Below, piece after piece: positions 1 to 10,694 of a DNA stretch of 64,000 nucleotides. This DNA is from Nilaparvata lugens (lineage: Eukaryota > Arthropoda > Insecta > Hemiptera > Delphacidae), in the NCBI RefSeq assembly GCF_014356525.2, contig NC_052514.1, positions 189,018-253,017 of the forward strand, written 5' to 3'. Each line of letters opens with the position of its first letter. The first letter of the stretch is position 1. The notes beneath the pieces were generated by a model. The model saw only the letters and a list, made by a program, of their open reading frames with translations, was not told the DNA's origin and searched no databases. Position numbers and translations under genes: made by a program.

Positions 1-58
1 AGGCACATAATAAATAGGCAACGCTGTCCTCCACTGCCATTATAACGTGGACCTCACT
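1..58. mobile_element. MITE-A, right terminus of a copy cut by the window edge
   Basis: Positions 32-58 carry the inverted terminal sequence of MITE-A (CACTGCCATTATAACGTGG followed by ACCTCACT). The bases before it resemble the subterminal part of other copies. The rest of the element should lie left of the window. No coding capacity. Confidence 0.75.
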
Positions 59-124
59 ATACCACAGTCAGTGTTACAAACTTAATTTTTATTTTCCTGC
101 ACTGGTGCTCCATATAACCTACTA

Positions 125-260
125 AATTTTTTTCGTTGTCATGCTGCAGATCTGGAGTACTCAAAGTAATACTTTGCGCACTAGAGCGGAAAAGTGATTC
201 TTTGCGGCCAGCAATCAGTGCAGAAATGGTCACTTCTCAAGGTATCTGTAGGAAAATAAA
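125..260. repeat. Dispersed repeat, inverted partner at 6165-6290
   Basis: The block around AAAGTAATACTTTGCGCACT and GTGATTCTTTGCG recurs in reverse orientation at 6165-6290. It is probably part of an unidentified transposon. Bases 261-740 hold a short T run near 301-313 and otherwise nothing recognisable. Confidence 0.45.
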
Positions 261-740
261 TTAATTGAACTGAACTTATAAAACTTGAGTAAACTTCCAT
301 CTTTTTTTTTTTTGTCATCACAGTGATATCCCCCAACAAATTCTTTACACCAATCTCAAAACAACGCTCGGCACTCCAAAGCTCTCTCCAAACTCATAAC
401 CCGACTAAATTTCAACTCGCTATTAGATTATTGAACAAAACACAAAAACGCTGCTGCCAGACTTTGTATCTGTAGACTTTTCGAGGCATTCGCACAGACG
501 CGAAGCCTGTTTCGGGGCATCGCATGGGGCACCTTCTTGGCAAATGAAATTAAGTATTCAGTGAAGGGCTCAAGGGGTATTTAATGTTTAAAAGGACAGA
601 AGAGGGATTGAGTAGGGAGAAGGGTTTGAGCCTGGTGGCACGGTTGCAGTCGGATGACTAGGTTCAGACAAGGCTACTACCCTTACGCACTAGCCCTCCT
701 GTGGTCAAATTCTCTCTTCCTCGCCTTTCTCTCCTCCTCT

Positions 741-1025
741 CTTCTGTCTATCTCTTCTTCTTCTTCTTCTTCTTCTTCTTCTTCTCCTTCTTCTTCTTCT
801 CGCTCCTCCTTCTTCTTCTTCTCCTTCTTCTTCTTCTCGCTCCTCCTTCTTCTTCTTCTTCTTCTTCTTCTTCTTCTTCTTCCACTCCTTCTTCTACTTC
901 TTCTTCTTCTTCTCTTCTTCTTCTCTTCTTCTTCTTCTTCTTCTCTTCTTCTTCTCCTTCTTCTTCCTCTTCCTCTTCTTCTTCTTCTTCTTCTTCTACT
1001 TCTTCTTTCTTCTTTCTTCTTTTCA
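741..1025 (+). repeat. (TTC)n/(TCC)n microsatellite
   Basis: Long TTC tract with TCC and TTCTC interruptions. It creates false Ser/Leu/Phe frames on this strand and Glu/Lys/Arg frames on the other. The tract and its right flank (TCATTCTCCTTCAGCTCC, TTTCTCTTGTTACAT) recur at 1228-1520, so the whole unit appears duplicated about 450 bp apart. Confidence 0.95.
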
Positions 1026-1227
1026 TTCTCCTTCAGCTCCTTTCTCTTGTTACATGTTCATGTGCACTCATCCACAATAGTCAGCACCTGTTTGTTATAA
1101 GTTAATTCTCCCTTCATTTGAAATCGACAATTTTTCTATCTTCATTTTGATGTCTTTCTCTTTTCTGTCATTCTGCTTTCTACTTTCTACGCCTCTCTCC
1201 TGTTCATACTCATACTCAATTTTCTCA

Positions 1228-1460
1228 ATCTTCTTCTTCTTCTTCTTCTTCTTCTTCTTCTTCTTCTTCTTCTTCATCTTCTTCTTCTTCGTCTTCTTCT
1301 ACTCCGTACCTCTTCTTCTTCTTGTTCTTCTTCTTCTTCTTCTCCTCCTTCTTCTTCTTCTTCTTCTTCTTCTTCTTCTTCTTCTCCTCCTCCTCCTCTT
1401 CTCCCTCCTCCTCCTCCTCCTCTTCATCCTCCTCCTCCTCCTCATCCTCCTCCTTCTTTC
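1228..1460 (+). repeat. (TTC)n then (TCC)n microsatellite
   Basis: Second pyrimidine trinucleotide tract, shifting from TTC to TCC, followed by the same flank as the first tract. Bases 1026-1227 between them are pyrimidine-rich single-copy-looking sequence with no gene. Confidence 0.95.
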
Positions 1461-1689
1461 TCTTATTCTTCTTCTCCTTTTCATTCTCCTTTAGCTCCTT
1501 TCTCTTGTTACATCTACACCTCCTCTTCCCACTCCTGAATATTTGTTTTATTCTGTTTATAATTACAGATTAATGATTCGGTGTAGAAATTGAAATGGAC
1601 ATAACCTACTTTATATTTGGACAATTTGACACAAAATTAGGAAATTGTAGAAGTTTTGGGCAATGGCCTGTTTTTTCTTCTCCAACTAT

Positions 1690-1900
1690 TGTATTATTTG
1701 CTCCAACCAATAAATAAATAAATAAATCCTGTATAAATCTCACTGTAAAAAGTCAATTCGTATGGGTTTTGTTGGTGGGGAGTCCCTTGCGGGAAGGTCC
1801 CACCGCCTGAATATATAATTTAAGCCGTCAATGGGCCTCACGACTGTCGTACTTCAGCCGGGACCGACACTTTAACGTGTCCATCCGATAACACTGTATT
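1690..1900. repeat. SINE body fragment, same family as 54968-55218
   Basis: The block containing GTTGGTGGGGAGTCCC, CCGCCTGAATATATAAT, CGACTGTCGTACTTCAGCCG and TTTAACGTGTC matches the body of the tRNA-headed SINE at 54968-55218. The tRNA-like head is missing here, so the copy is truncated. Confidence 0.6.
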
Positions 1901-1919
1901 ATATCTCTAATATTAATAT

Positions 1920-2885
1920 TCTGTCACAACCAATCTTGTTTGCTTTGTAAGTTATTTTTTATGTATTTTTCCATCGTATTCATTCTTCAATGGTTTTTCA
2001 TTTCATTCATTTTAATCCTTCTTACTATAATATCCTCTTTCCAATCCTTCCTTTTTTCTTTATTCTCTTTCAATTTTTCGTGCTTTTCTTCAATATTCAT
2101 CTTCCTCTCTCACTTCTTTCAACAGCTCTTTCACTTTCCATTCATTCTCTCTTTTCCTTACCAAAGATCATTCCTTGTTCTTTTTCCCATAAGATTCCCT
2201 TATCTCTTTCGCTAATTCTACTTCTCTCGCTTATTCAATTCATCTTTTTTACTCCGATTCCCTCATCTTATTCCCATCTCTTTCTCCCCCAATACATGTT
2301 TTAACCATATCTTATACTCATCCTGTTACCTTCATCTACACCTTCTTGTTCATCATCTCCTCGTCTTCCTCTGGTTCTCATTCTTCTCCTTTCTCTTTCT
2401 TCTTTCTCCTCCTTTTTCTCTTACCACTTGTTTTATCACTCCCTCTCGTCTACTCTTCTCATCCTTATCGCTCCTCGTTCCATCTCACTCATGCTCTGCG
2501 CCTCTCCTTCGAGTTTTTATTACCTTCTTTCTCTTATCATTCCTTATCTTTTCGTTACTCACGTTCTCACTCTCTCAATCCTCTCCTTTATTTCTTCTGT
2601 CCTCAATTTTTTCTCAACTCCTTTCCTTCTTCACTCATTCTTCTTTCCTCCCACTCATTCCTCTATCTTTCTTCTTTTCTCCTCTTCCCTAATAGAATCA
2701 TCTTAGAACTCTATAGCTACTCACTTTCTCACTGTCTCTCTCTCAATCCTTTCCAATATTTCTTCTGTCCTTAACTTTTTCTCAACTCCTTTTCTTCTCC
2801 ATTCACTTTTCTCTCCTCTCACTCATTCCTCTATATTTCTTCTTTTCTCCTCTTTCTAATAGAATCATCCGAAAACTCTATAGAT
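1920..2885 (+). repeat. Pyrimidine-rich tract with a ~166-bp tandem duplication
   Basis: About 1 kb that is overwhelmingly C and T on this strand. Within it, the segment starting at about 2571 (CTCTCTCAATCCT... ending in AATAGAATCATC and CTCTATAG) is repeated starting at about 2736. The open frames here are low-complexity Phe/Ser/Leu and are not credible proteins. Confidence 0.8.
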
Positions 2886-2897
2886 CCTCTCCCACTC

Positions 2898-2942
2898 CTC
2901 CTCCTCCTCCTCCTCCTCCTCCTCCGCCTCCTCCTCCACCTC
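2898..2942 (+). repeat. (TCC)n microsatellite
   Basis: A run of TCC units with one GCC interruption, at the end of the pyrimidine-rich tract. A CTCTCT tract follows at about 3075-3113. Bases 3114-3365 show nothing recognisable. Confidence 0.9.
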
Positions 2943-3365
2943 TTCGTTCGTTTGCTCCCCCTTTCTTTCGGCCATCTCAGCTGCCACTGTGCTACTGCCC
3001 GCTGTGTCCTTTCTAATTCAGTTATTCTGGCAATCACTGGAAATAATTGTCTTTCCTATTTTCAAAAGGCTTTTCTCTCTCCTCTCTCTCTCTCCTCTCT
3101 CTCTCTCCTCTCTCGGAGCAAACTTGCCTTATGTCCTGCTGAATCTCTCCAGCAATACAATTGGCTACTAGTGTGCTGGACTCACTTCTTTTGAAGAACT
3201 TCAAAGGAATCAATAAAAATGGAACATGTGGAATGGTTTCATACGTTGGCCTGGATGGGAAACCCCAGATTTAGTTTGAGATCTTTGGATAATTTCAGAT
3301 ATTTGCGAATATTATTACAAATGAATCAATAAGAAAATTATAGTAGACTGAACAACATTGCTCTA

Positions 3366-3477
3366 ACATAAGCGAAAGATAGCATAAGAAGATATCCCAT
3401 GGGATGGAATGAGTTTATGTTCCAAATTTCAACCAGATTTCTTCTTTACTCGAGCGGATTACAGTCGAGTGCTATTA
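3366..3477 (+). mobile_element. MITE-B, left part of an interrupted copy
   Basis: GATAGCATAAGAAGATATCC, CATGGGATGG and TGTTCCAAATTTCAACCAGA match the left half of MITE-B (compare 45670-45934). The copy breaks at 3477, where a Hel-2 element enters, and resumes at 4116. Confidence 0.7.
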
Positions 3478-4115
3478 TCCTATACTATTAAACGAGCAAC
3501 TTCTTTTTATATGTTTAAATGTTTAGATGTTTATATGTTTGTATTGCACCGAATCTCGAAAACGGCTCCAACGATTCTCACGAAATTCAGAACATAGTAG
3601 GTTTATAATATAAAGATTCGATTGAACTAGGTCTCATCCCTAAGAAAACTCGCTGAAGGACATTAAAAAGATTATTATTATTCATCCATGTGAAAACAGC
3701 TGATAATAATTATCTCGTCGTCTGTTGGTGATGAAGTGAGTGAGCGCGAGTTCATGTGTGTGGAACTGTGTCAAAATTATGACTCAGCTGCTGAACTTTT
3801 GTGATCATTCAATCAGGTACTTAGTGCCGGTTGCAAAGAAGCCGGGTTATTTTCAATCCTGATTAATTCCAGTACATCCATATTCTTGAAATGGTCTTCT
3901 CTGATTTGGTTCACGTGAAGTTGATCAGGATTAAAATTTAACCTGCTTTTGTGCAACTGGGCCTTTGTGAGAGAAATTTTTGCATTCTTCTGGGAATTAA
4001 TCTCAATCTACTGTGATTAGACAGAACATTTCTGTATAAATGTTATTATAATTTGTTCTTTCGTAATACATTTTTTATGCTGTTGTACTCCAGAGCGACG
4101 CTCGGTCCTCGATAT
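3478..4115 (+). mobile_element. Hel-2, non-autonomous Helitron-like element
   Basis: Begins TCCTATACTATTAAACGAGC and ends with a perfect short hairpin-type motif near the 3' end (a diverged CGAGCGAAGCTCG) and ...CTCGATAT. It lies between A (3477) and T (4116), as Helitrons do. Both ends match the copies at 10695-11378, 30973-31678 and 48640-49024. No transposase or Rep/helicase reading frame is present. The end differs from the textbook CTRR, so the superfamily call is inference; a Helentron-type relative is possible. Confidence 0.6.
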
Positions 4116-4280
4116 TAATTACTATTTCAGCCGGGTGAGAGTATGCGAGCCAGTATGAGAGACTACCAGCGTCACATAGTACTATGAAAAATAACTACTA
4201 GGACTTTTGGCTTGAGTTGACCTTGAAAATTGAAACATATCGCCCTATACTATGGGACATCTTCTTGTTCTATCTTTCCT
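4116..4280 (+). mobile_element. MITE-B, right part of the interrupted copy
   Basis: GGGTGAGAGTATGCGAG, AGAGACTACCAGCGTCACAT and GCCCTATACTATGGGACATC continue MITE-B after the Hel-2 insertion. Bases 4281-4575 show nothing recognisable. Confidence 0.65.
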
Positions 4281-4575
4281 CGATGATTTTATATTCCCAG
4301 GTTTGACTATCAATATTAATTCGTACAACTTGTTCACGAAAAATTCAACTCCTGTTTCTAAGCAGGTCTCACACTAGATGTTGATAGCAAGACATCCTTA
4401 TGGAGAGATAGTTAATGGAAATAATAAATAGGACTATAGAGTTGCCGATTCTCCGTTACCACCGCCTTCTATATTAGATACCTGCGATCCAAATTGTTCG
4501 GGTAAATTTCTTGTAATATTAATCTCTGATTCCCGTTAATAATGATAAAATCTGTGTCAAAAGAAAATACATTTA

Positions 4576-5061
4576 TCTCTCTATATAAAAATGAATGTGT
4601 GTTTGTGTGTTAGTTTGTTTGTTCCCTATAGACTCGAAAACTACTTGACAGAACGGCATGAAAGTTTGGAAATATGTTGTGTTAATATTGGGGATGGTTT
4701 CTGACCAGAAATTTTAATATGGGGGCTAATAATAATTATTAATCCATTTTACCGACCTATGTTTTCGAAATTGTCGGCCAAGCTGCTGACGTAGAACGGG
4801 AAGATCATCATGATTCAAGATCATGTTGTGATAATATGATTTAGCATCTAAACTTACCAGCTGTAATAAACACATCACTCTGTGATAAAATTGTTTACTG
4901 GTATTAAAACGGTAGTTTCAAGCACATAGGAAGTCCGTATTTAGATGTAAATGAAAATGTTGATTGTAAATACATAAATTTCATGATTCACCAAATAAAG
5001 TCAAATGTGACATGAGATACATTGACTTTTTTGGCGGTACGAAGTTTGCCGGGTAAGCTAG
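4576..5061 (+). mobile_element. Hel-3, non-autonomous Helitron, apparently full length
   Basis: Starts TCTCTATATAAAAATGAATG and ends ...GTTTGCCGGGTAAGCTAG. Flanking bases are A (4575) and T (5062). The 5'-TC, the 3'-CTAG preceded by an imperfect GGC/GCC stem, the absence of terminal inverted repeats and the A/T target are the standard Helitron signature. 486 bp with no coding frame, so it would depend on an autonomous partner. Confidence 0.75.
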
Positions 5062-5064
5062 TAA

Positions 5065-5180
5065 TCTATACTATAATAAAGTGAAGAACCGGCGTACGGG
5101 ATAGGAAAATTATGTTTTCGCCCCACTTGGATGTAATGAGCTGGTTTACGTGCGTCATATGGAGGCCGAAAGTGATTGTT
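5065..5180 (+). mobile_element. Hel-4, 5' fragment
   Basis: Three bases after Hel-3, TCTATACTATAATAAAGTGA followed by GTACGGGATAGGAAAATTATG matches the 5' end of the Hel-4 family (compare 9247 reversed, 24754, 62459). The 3' end is not found nearby. Confidence 0.5.
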
Positions 5181-5272
5181 TTCTGACCAGGCCGGTAAAA
5201 TTTTTACGGCCCTAGGGCTGTAAAATAACCTTGAAGTCAGCTGATTCTGATTTGATGTGAACGTGTTTACAA

Positions 5273-5610
5273 AATAGTTTATGAACGGAATCAGTTTATG
5301 CTTCTAGAATTGAATAAAGTTTTTGCAATAAGATACTATCATTTTTTGGATGAATGAAATACAAATAATGAGATATTAAAACTATTCAAATTCAATTTTC
5401 AGAGTATAATAGAATCTAACCTCAACCTCCTAGTACAGCATTTATCATGGAACATGGTGGATAAACGGAATCATTTTATGCTTTAGAATTCAATAAAGTA
5501 TTCTGTAATAATAAAATATCATTTTATTTGGATGAATAAAATACAGATAAGATATATATTATAAACTATTCAAATAATTCTATTTCAGAGTAGGATAGAA
5601 CTTCTAACCT
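5273..5610 (+). repeat. ~185-bp tandem duplication
   Basis: A segment beginning near ATGAACGGAATCAGTTTATG is followed by a diverged second copy beginning near ATAAACGGAATCATTTTATG. Both contain TTTTTGGATGAATGAAATAC-like sequence and end at AGAGTA. No coding signal. Confidence 0.7.
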
Positions 5611-5611
5611 A

Positions 5612-5735
5612 AACTTCCATTGACATTCAGATTGGCCAAATTTCAAGTGTGCTAAAACAGCTGATCAAAAACTTTCCATTGACATTCAGATTGGCCAAAT
5701 TTCAAGTGTGCTAAAACAGCTGATCAAAAACTTTT
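5612..5735 (+). repeat. Tandem duplication, unit ~55 bp
   Basis: TTCCATTGACATTCAGATTG through GTGCTAAAACAGCTGATC occurs twice head to tail with almost no divergence. The motif TTGAAATTTGGAC/GTCCAAATTTCAAG also occurs in the elements at 29146-29735 and 63440-63835, suggesting a shared transposon origin. Confidence 0.8.
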
Positions 5736-6029
5736 CATTCTTTGTGTTTATCATTCAATAATCAAAACATTTATAATAATATCATCTTATTGTCATTTGG
5801 AAGAATAAAAAGTATAAACTCAACCTCTTACATATAATTGAACATAATCTTTTAGGTTATTTAGACAAATCAGAATAAAAAATAAAAATACTTGGACAAT
5901 TTCTTGATATTCAGATTACCTCAGATTTGCTAGAGCTATGACCTTCCACTTTTGCTTTCGGAAGTGCTTATAATAGACAATTATTCTCATATATATATTG
6001 TTTATTTTCCTGTGTGGCGAAAAATAACG

Positions 6030-6180
6030 TTCTCACCATGGGCAAAAATGTTTTTTCCGGCTCTCAATCTTTTCTAGTCCTCGGCCTACGGCCTCGGACT
6101 TGAAAACCGATTTCGAGCCAGAAAAGTCCCATTTTCGGCCCTAGGTGCGAAATATACTATTTCCTACAGTTACCTTGAAA
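6030..6180. repeat. Dispersed repeat, partner at 62060-62165
   Basis: GGCTCTCAATCTTTTCTAGT, CGGCCTACGGCCTCGGAC and GATTTCGAGCC recur at 62060-62165 in the same orientation. It contains the palindromic core GGCCTACGGCC. Probably transposon sequence of unknown class. Bases 6291-6700 are very AT-rich with nothing recognisable. Confidence 0.6.
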
Positions 6181-6837
6181 AGTGACCATTCCTGCACTGA
6201 TTACAGAACGCAAAGAATCACTTTTCCACTCTAGTGCGCAAAGTATTACTTTTCGTACTCTTAATACTTTGCGTATTATCTTGCAGCCATCCCAATCAGC
6301 TGTTGACATTGTTGGCGTGTATTTTGAATGCGAATTTGTTGTATTTATATTTTTCTGATTTTCAAATAAAAATGAGAGCTCCTTAAATTATACATTTTTA
6401 ATATTATTAATTATTCATTATTTCAAATATTTGTTCATTCATAAATTGATTGGTTGAAAAATTATTCTGGAATTAAGATTTACTAAAATTATTGAAATTT
6501 TCAAATTAAATGGATTAATTTAATTTTTAATTTGAATAAATTATCGATTATTAATTTTCAATTGGATTATCAAGTTTAAAATAAATTAAAGTTGTTATTA
6601 ATAACAAAATTATACAGACAGACTTTTGATGGATTTCAGCTATCATTTCACCCATAATCAACCACTTCTCATATTCAATGGTAACTGTAGGAAAAATTTA
6701 ATGTGAAATATGTGCGCAAAGTTCCTCTGCTGCACTCAAGAAACCATTCCGCCCTCGCCTACGGCTCGTGTGTAAACGTTTCTTTCGGTGCAGCAAACTG
6801 TCACTTTGCGCACTAGTTGCACAAATAACTATTGACG

Positions 6838-7005
6838 CATCATCACGTCTGAACTACTGGACTGTTTTAACTTGAAATTCCACATATAGATCCTTAATTA
6901 ATCAAGGATGGTTATTTGACCAATTTCAATTCTTCAAGAATCCATTACGTCAGGTTTTTCATTTTGTCAAGTTTTGAAATAGACACTTGTTGAGCACGGG
7001 AGTAT
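6838..7005 (+). mobile_element. Hel-4, 3'-half fragment
   Basis: GACGCATCATCACGTCTGAA, TTAATTAATCAAGGATGGTT and TTTGTCAAGTTTTGAAATAG followed by GAGCACGGG match the Hel-4 3' half (compare 24754-24986 and 62459-62687). Both ends are decayed. A short inverted motif block (6700-6830, with GCAAAGT and ACTTTGCGC) precedes it. Confidence 0.55.
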
Positions 7006-7293
7006 AACCAAAAATAATATTGACCTAGGACCTGAAATAAAAGGAACAATCCAAATCTCAATTTTATTCAACATAGATGTATCCTTATTTCGGCTCTTTA
7101 GAATGAAACCATCATACTACATGTCACATCATAGAGCATACTCTTTGCAGCACCCATATCCCTAGCATTAAGGTGTTAGCATTCACCAGACTTTAGGGTG
7201 GCCTAGCCCTCTATTAGAGGACCTCAATAATATACTTGCCAACCCTCGGTTCAGCACTGCATTAGGCAACAATCCGTGATTATCTCCGGTTTA

Positions 7294-7593
7294 TTATTTT
7301 AAAGTAACAATACCCCAGGGCAGCTTGGGGGCAAATTGGAGTGACAGGCCCTTCCCCGCCCCTTGTGACGGGTTTTGGGGGTTGGGGGTGAGTTGACACT
7401 TGTCACCAAGTGGTTCCTCTCCGTCGTGACGACCCCCCGTGACGTGACGCGTCCTCAAAGGGGGAGTGTCACCATCTGTCTCACCCGGGTTGCACCCGCC
7501 AACCTGGGTTCTCTCTTTTGAAAGAGAAGGATAGAGGGAGTCGATCGGCAAATGCTTATCACGAACACCTTGCTCCGTGACGCTTGTCTTCAA
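7294..7593 (-). CDS. Unrecognised GC-rich frame, possibly the 5' region of a retroelement
   Basis: A 99-residue frame rich in Gly, Pro, Thr and Arg, far more GC-rich than its surroundings. No domain is recognised. Sequence continuing on this strand (7090-7290) is also unlike its neighbours and in style resembles the leader region of a non-LTR retrotransposon, but no reverse transcriptase follows. It may instead be an old transposon scrap open by chance. No function is assigned. Confidence 0.2.
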   Translation of the reverse strand: MKTSVTEQGVRDKHLPIDSLYPSLSKERTQVGGCNPGETDGDTPPLRTRHVTGGRHDGEEPLGDKCQLTPNPQNPSQGAGKGLSLQFAPKLPWGIVTLK

Positions 7594-7641
7594 CTGTCAA
7601 GTGTTACATAACAATTGCAGGTCAATGTGTGATGTACCTAT

Positions 7642-7790
7642 AGTGAGGTCTACGTTATAATGGCAGTGGTTGAAGATGGAAGAATAGCAATGCCGATTTA
7701 CTGCATTAATTAATTATATTTCTCCATTGTCAAAAACATAATTGGCATCGTTGTGGACCTAGAAATGGATAGTTGTGGAGCTCAGTAGTG
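7642..7790 (-). mobile_element. MITE-A, truncated copy
   Basis: AGTGAGGTCTACGTTATAAT begins the element. ATTAATTATATTTCTCCATT and GAAATGGATAGTTGTGG match the interior of the copy at 41286-41549. The far terminus is missing. Bases 7791-8340 show nothing recognisable. Confidence 0.65.
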
Positions 7791-8379
7791 AAACTGGTTC
7801 ACACTTCTCTCATAGTGAGGACAACGTTTCACAGTCAGTGGATTCCTTAGGAGGGCATAGTTGTCACGTTTCCTTTTTCATAGCCAGATAGGTATGATTC
7901 AAGTCACCTCGGTGTATCTAATCTGATACTGATTTATCCATTGATTCCATTCTACAGAGTCACAAATAATAATTGTTGTTGATTTTTAAATAATGGTCAA
8001 ATCTTTCCCAAATATATTCTATTCAGCAAGAATTTTTTTCATTGTGGATAATACCCAAATGAGCTTCAAGCTCCAATGAATGATCTATAGATTTAATTAG
8101 AGTGTAGACTTTTAATCTACTTTGTAAATAGATGACTCTTATTCCCAATATTTAGCTATAGGAATAATTTAATTTTAGATTATACTGACATGTCACCTGT
8201 CATTTGAGTGAAACTCAAATTTTGACGTACTTGTGATAATAATTGTGGATAAATGAATTCGATAAAGTATGTGGATTCATTAATCAGAATGAAAGTTAAA
8301 AGTAATTTGAGAGTAAGATAAAGATAGTGAGAGAGTTTTAAAAGAGAACAGGAGTAACAGAGAAGCAACCAAACGCACG

Positions 8380-8520
8380 CTAGCCAATGAGAATGCAGCG
8401 ATTCAGACCTCATAACGACAGCCAATCAGAGTCTAGTAAGAGAGAATAGAGCCGATCACGAACCAGCCAATGAGAGAGCAGCAATTCAGATCTCATGACG
8501 AGAGCTAATGGGAGTCGAGT
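8380..8520. repeat. ~84-bp tandem units carrying CCAAT boxes
   Basis: AGCCAATGAGAATGCAGC... and AGCCAATGAGAGAGCAGC... are two copies of one unit, with a further AGCCAATCAGAGTC between them; CCAAT pentamers start at 8385, 8423 and 8468. A third diverged unit lies near 8835-8895. CCAAT is the binding core of NF-Y, but the tandem repetition may simply reflect duplication. No linked exon is visible. Confidence 0.55.
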
Positions 8521-8559
8521 ATGGAATATTAATATTTTATGTGAATATTTATCCCAAAT

Positions 8560-8820
8560 ATGTGAATATTTCCTACTTTAGTTATGATACTGTGAAAATT
8601 TTTTTCTATGTTTAGTTTTGAAGCATCTAAATTTGTAAATCTACTAGACTATGTGAAAATACTTGAGAGCTGAATTTTGTGAATTGAAGAACTACAAGAC
8701 TCAACCTATTTCGGACTATGTGTTATCTAAGTTTGGGAGAGGAATAGCACAAGGTAACCTTATTTTTCCTCTGCCTATAGCTTTGATAATGTACTTATTG
8801 TATAAATGAATAAAGAATAA
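8560..8820 (+). repeat. Repeat J, forward copy
   Basis: GTGAATTGAAGAACTACAAG, ACCTATTTCGGACTATGTG and GGAATAGCACAAGGTAACC recur in reverse orientation at 39170-39740. It ends in TAAATGAATAAAGAATAAAG, a retroposon-like tail. Probably a SINE or LINE 3' end. Confidence 0.6.
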
Positions 8821-9010
8821 AGAGTAAGAGAGAATTAAGCCAATAGCAAACTAGAGAATGAGAGTGTAGCAATTCAGTCATCATGGTAATAGCTATTCGG
8901 TGTGTTCGATAGGAAATTCAATCAATAACCACTAACTAACTTTGTATTCAGTGAATTTATCATATCCATTCTATTCAAAAGAGAAATATCACAACGATTC
9001 TAAAAGACTG

Positions 9011-9247
9011 GCAAGTAACCAGTGCTCCGCAAGGGTCTATTTTAAAACTTGACAAACTGAAAACTTGACGTAATGAAATCTTGAAAAATTGAAAATAGGC
9101 CTGTAACCATCCTCGGTTAATTATTGAGAATCCATATGCGAATTTCAAGCTAATCAGTCGAGTAGTTCAGACGTGACGATGCGTCAAACATGATTTTCCT
9201 ATCCCGTACATGTTATAAGCCAGTTCTTTCCTTGCTTAAAGTATAGA
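9011..9247 (-). mobile_element. Hel-4, nearly full-length copy
   Basis: On the minus strand it starts TCTATACTTTAAGCAAGGAA at 9247, preceded by A, and runs through TCACGTCTGAACTACTCG... to GCGGAGCACTGGTTACTTGC at 9011, where CTAG has decayed to CCAG. It matches 24754-24986 and 62459-62687. No coding frame. Confidence 0.6.
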
Positions 9248-9535
9248 TCCTTGAATTTCATAGAAACTGATCATACAGTAGTATTGGAAGAACTTCAAGA
9301 AAGAAGGTTCATCGTGACAAATCTTGTAGCATCATGATTTTGATCCATTTCTATTGAAGGAAAAAATACAATAATTGAAAAATTATTACTGACATCAGAA
9401 TAATGTTGTTAAAGTGATGCACCCATTTGTTATTATCGTTCTATCATTCTCCAAAACATAAGCGCTCGACCACAGAGTAAAGAAATAAAAAAGTGGTTGA
9501 AAAAACACTGTTCTATCTTAGTGAATTCTACTTTT

Positions 9536-9640
9536 ACACAATCAATCAATGACTTTATTCAATTCAACACAATATACACAAAAGAAATCAAAATCCAAAA
9601 ATCACAATCAAAAATAATTTTTTTAATAAATTACAAAAAC
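9536..9640 (-). mobile_element. Retroposon 3' tail
   Basis: On the minus strand the segment ends in AATAAAGTCATTGATTGATT, an A-rich tail with (TTGA)n repeats as at the end of a LINE or SINE. A matching type of tail occurs at 29880-29995. The body was not identified. Bases 9641-10575 hold a G12 run at about 10279-10290 and no recognised gene. Confidence 0.45.
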
Positions 9641-10575
9641 AGGCTACATAGTAGGGTGTGCTGAAAAGAAAGAAAGGAGGAAAATACCTAGCCAACTATG
9701 GTTTCCCATGTAATAGGCAGGTGGAGGGTATAAGAGTAAGGAATGAAGGGTGAAGAGGAGCGGAAAAGGGAAGAATTGGGCAAGAAGGTAGGAAAAAATA
9801 TGATCAAAAATTGTAAGCGAGTCCACTTTCAACAAATGTATCTAAAAAGTGGCCTTGATACAGTAGTTAGAGCAGAAATCTTGAGACTCATAAGTCGATA
9901 TGAAAGAAAAGTTATTGAAACACTGATTTTTCAATTATGGCAATGTTCCACAACATCAACACATATCAAATACATTCTATCAACTATAGAAGAGTTTCTT
10001 CCTCCTGCGGTTCAAACAATCTATAAATCCTCGAAGTATAGAACTCGGAAAAGTATGGCTAATTCTCGGAAAAGTCTCCAAGTTTAACGACAGTAGCTCT
10101 CTCGGATCCCCCGGCGAAATTTGCGACAACAGTTTTAACTGTTACGACAAAGTAGAATGAAAGGTATCTCTTACTAGGACTTCTTTTCTTATTGGATTTG
10201 AAAGTTGGCCGGGAAGTTTCACGTCTGAACTTTGCCTATACTTACTCTGATGAAAAAAGTTTGTGCCTGGGCGGTTCGGTGGGGGGGGGGGGGAAGACTG
10301 TCCCCCTCGGGGGCACGATGCTACAACTTCACACGAGTGACAGAATATTTTCTCTTATTTCCTCCTGGAACTTTATCTCATCTTCGGAACTCATATGGGT
10401 TGGATTTTCGGAGCTTAGATGAGATTTTCTCTATCCATACTTGCCGTGAAGTGTTGATCAATGTTGTAGGTGATGTTCCGATGGTAATTTATGTATTCCA
10501 GGATTAATTCGTAAATTTACGGTTCTGAAAATATCTCATATATGGTGAAATCCAGGTTGTAAAGTCATAGAATCT

Positions 10576-10694
10576 ATAATGAGGTCCACGTTATAATGGC
10601 AGTGAAGAAAGATGGGAGAACAACGTTGCCGATCATCTGTCTTGTCAATGCCTTCTATGGACGGTAGCTGATAAAGAGATCTATTAATGTAATA
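10576..10694 (-). mobile_element. MITE-A, left part of an interrupted copy
   Basis: AATGAGGTCCACGTTATAAT, then TTGCCGATCATCTGTCTTGT and GGACGGTAGCTGAT, match MITE-A read from its right end (compare 25202-25569). The copy is split by Hel-2 at 10695-11378 and continues to 11610. Confidence 0.8.

Noticed and set aside
654..1573. Several 80-150-residue Ser/Leu/Phe frames and facing Glu/Lys/Arg frames
   Set aside because: They are translations of TTC/TCC microsatellites; all frames stay open because the repeat lacks stop codons.
9743..10087. 114-residue Lys/Glu/Arg-rich frame
   Set aside because: No recognisable domain and no splice or promoter context; it follows a retroposon tail and may be open by chance.
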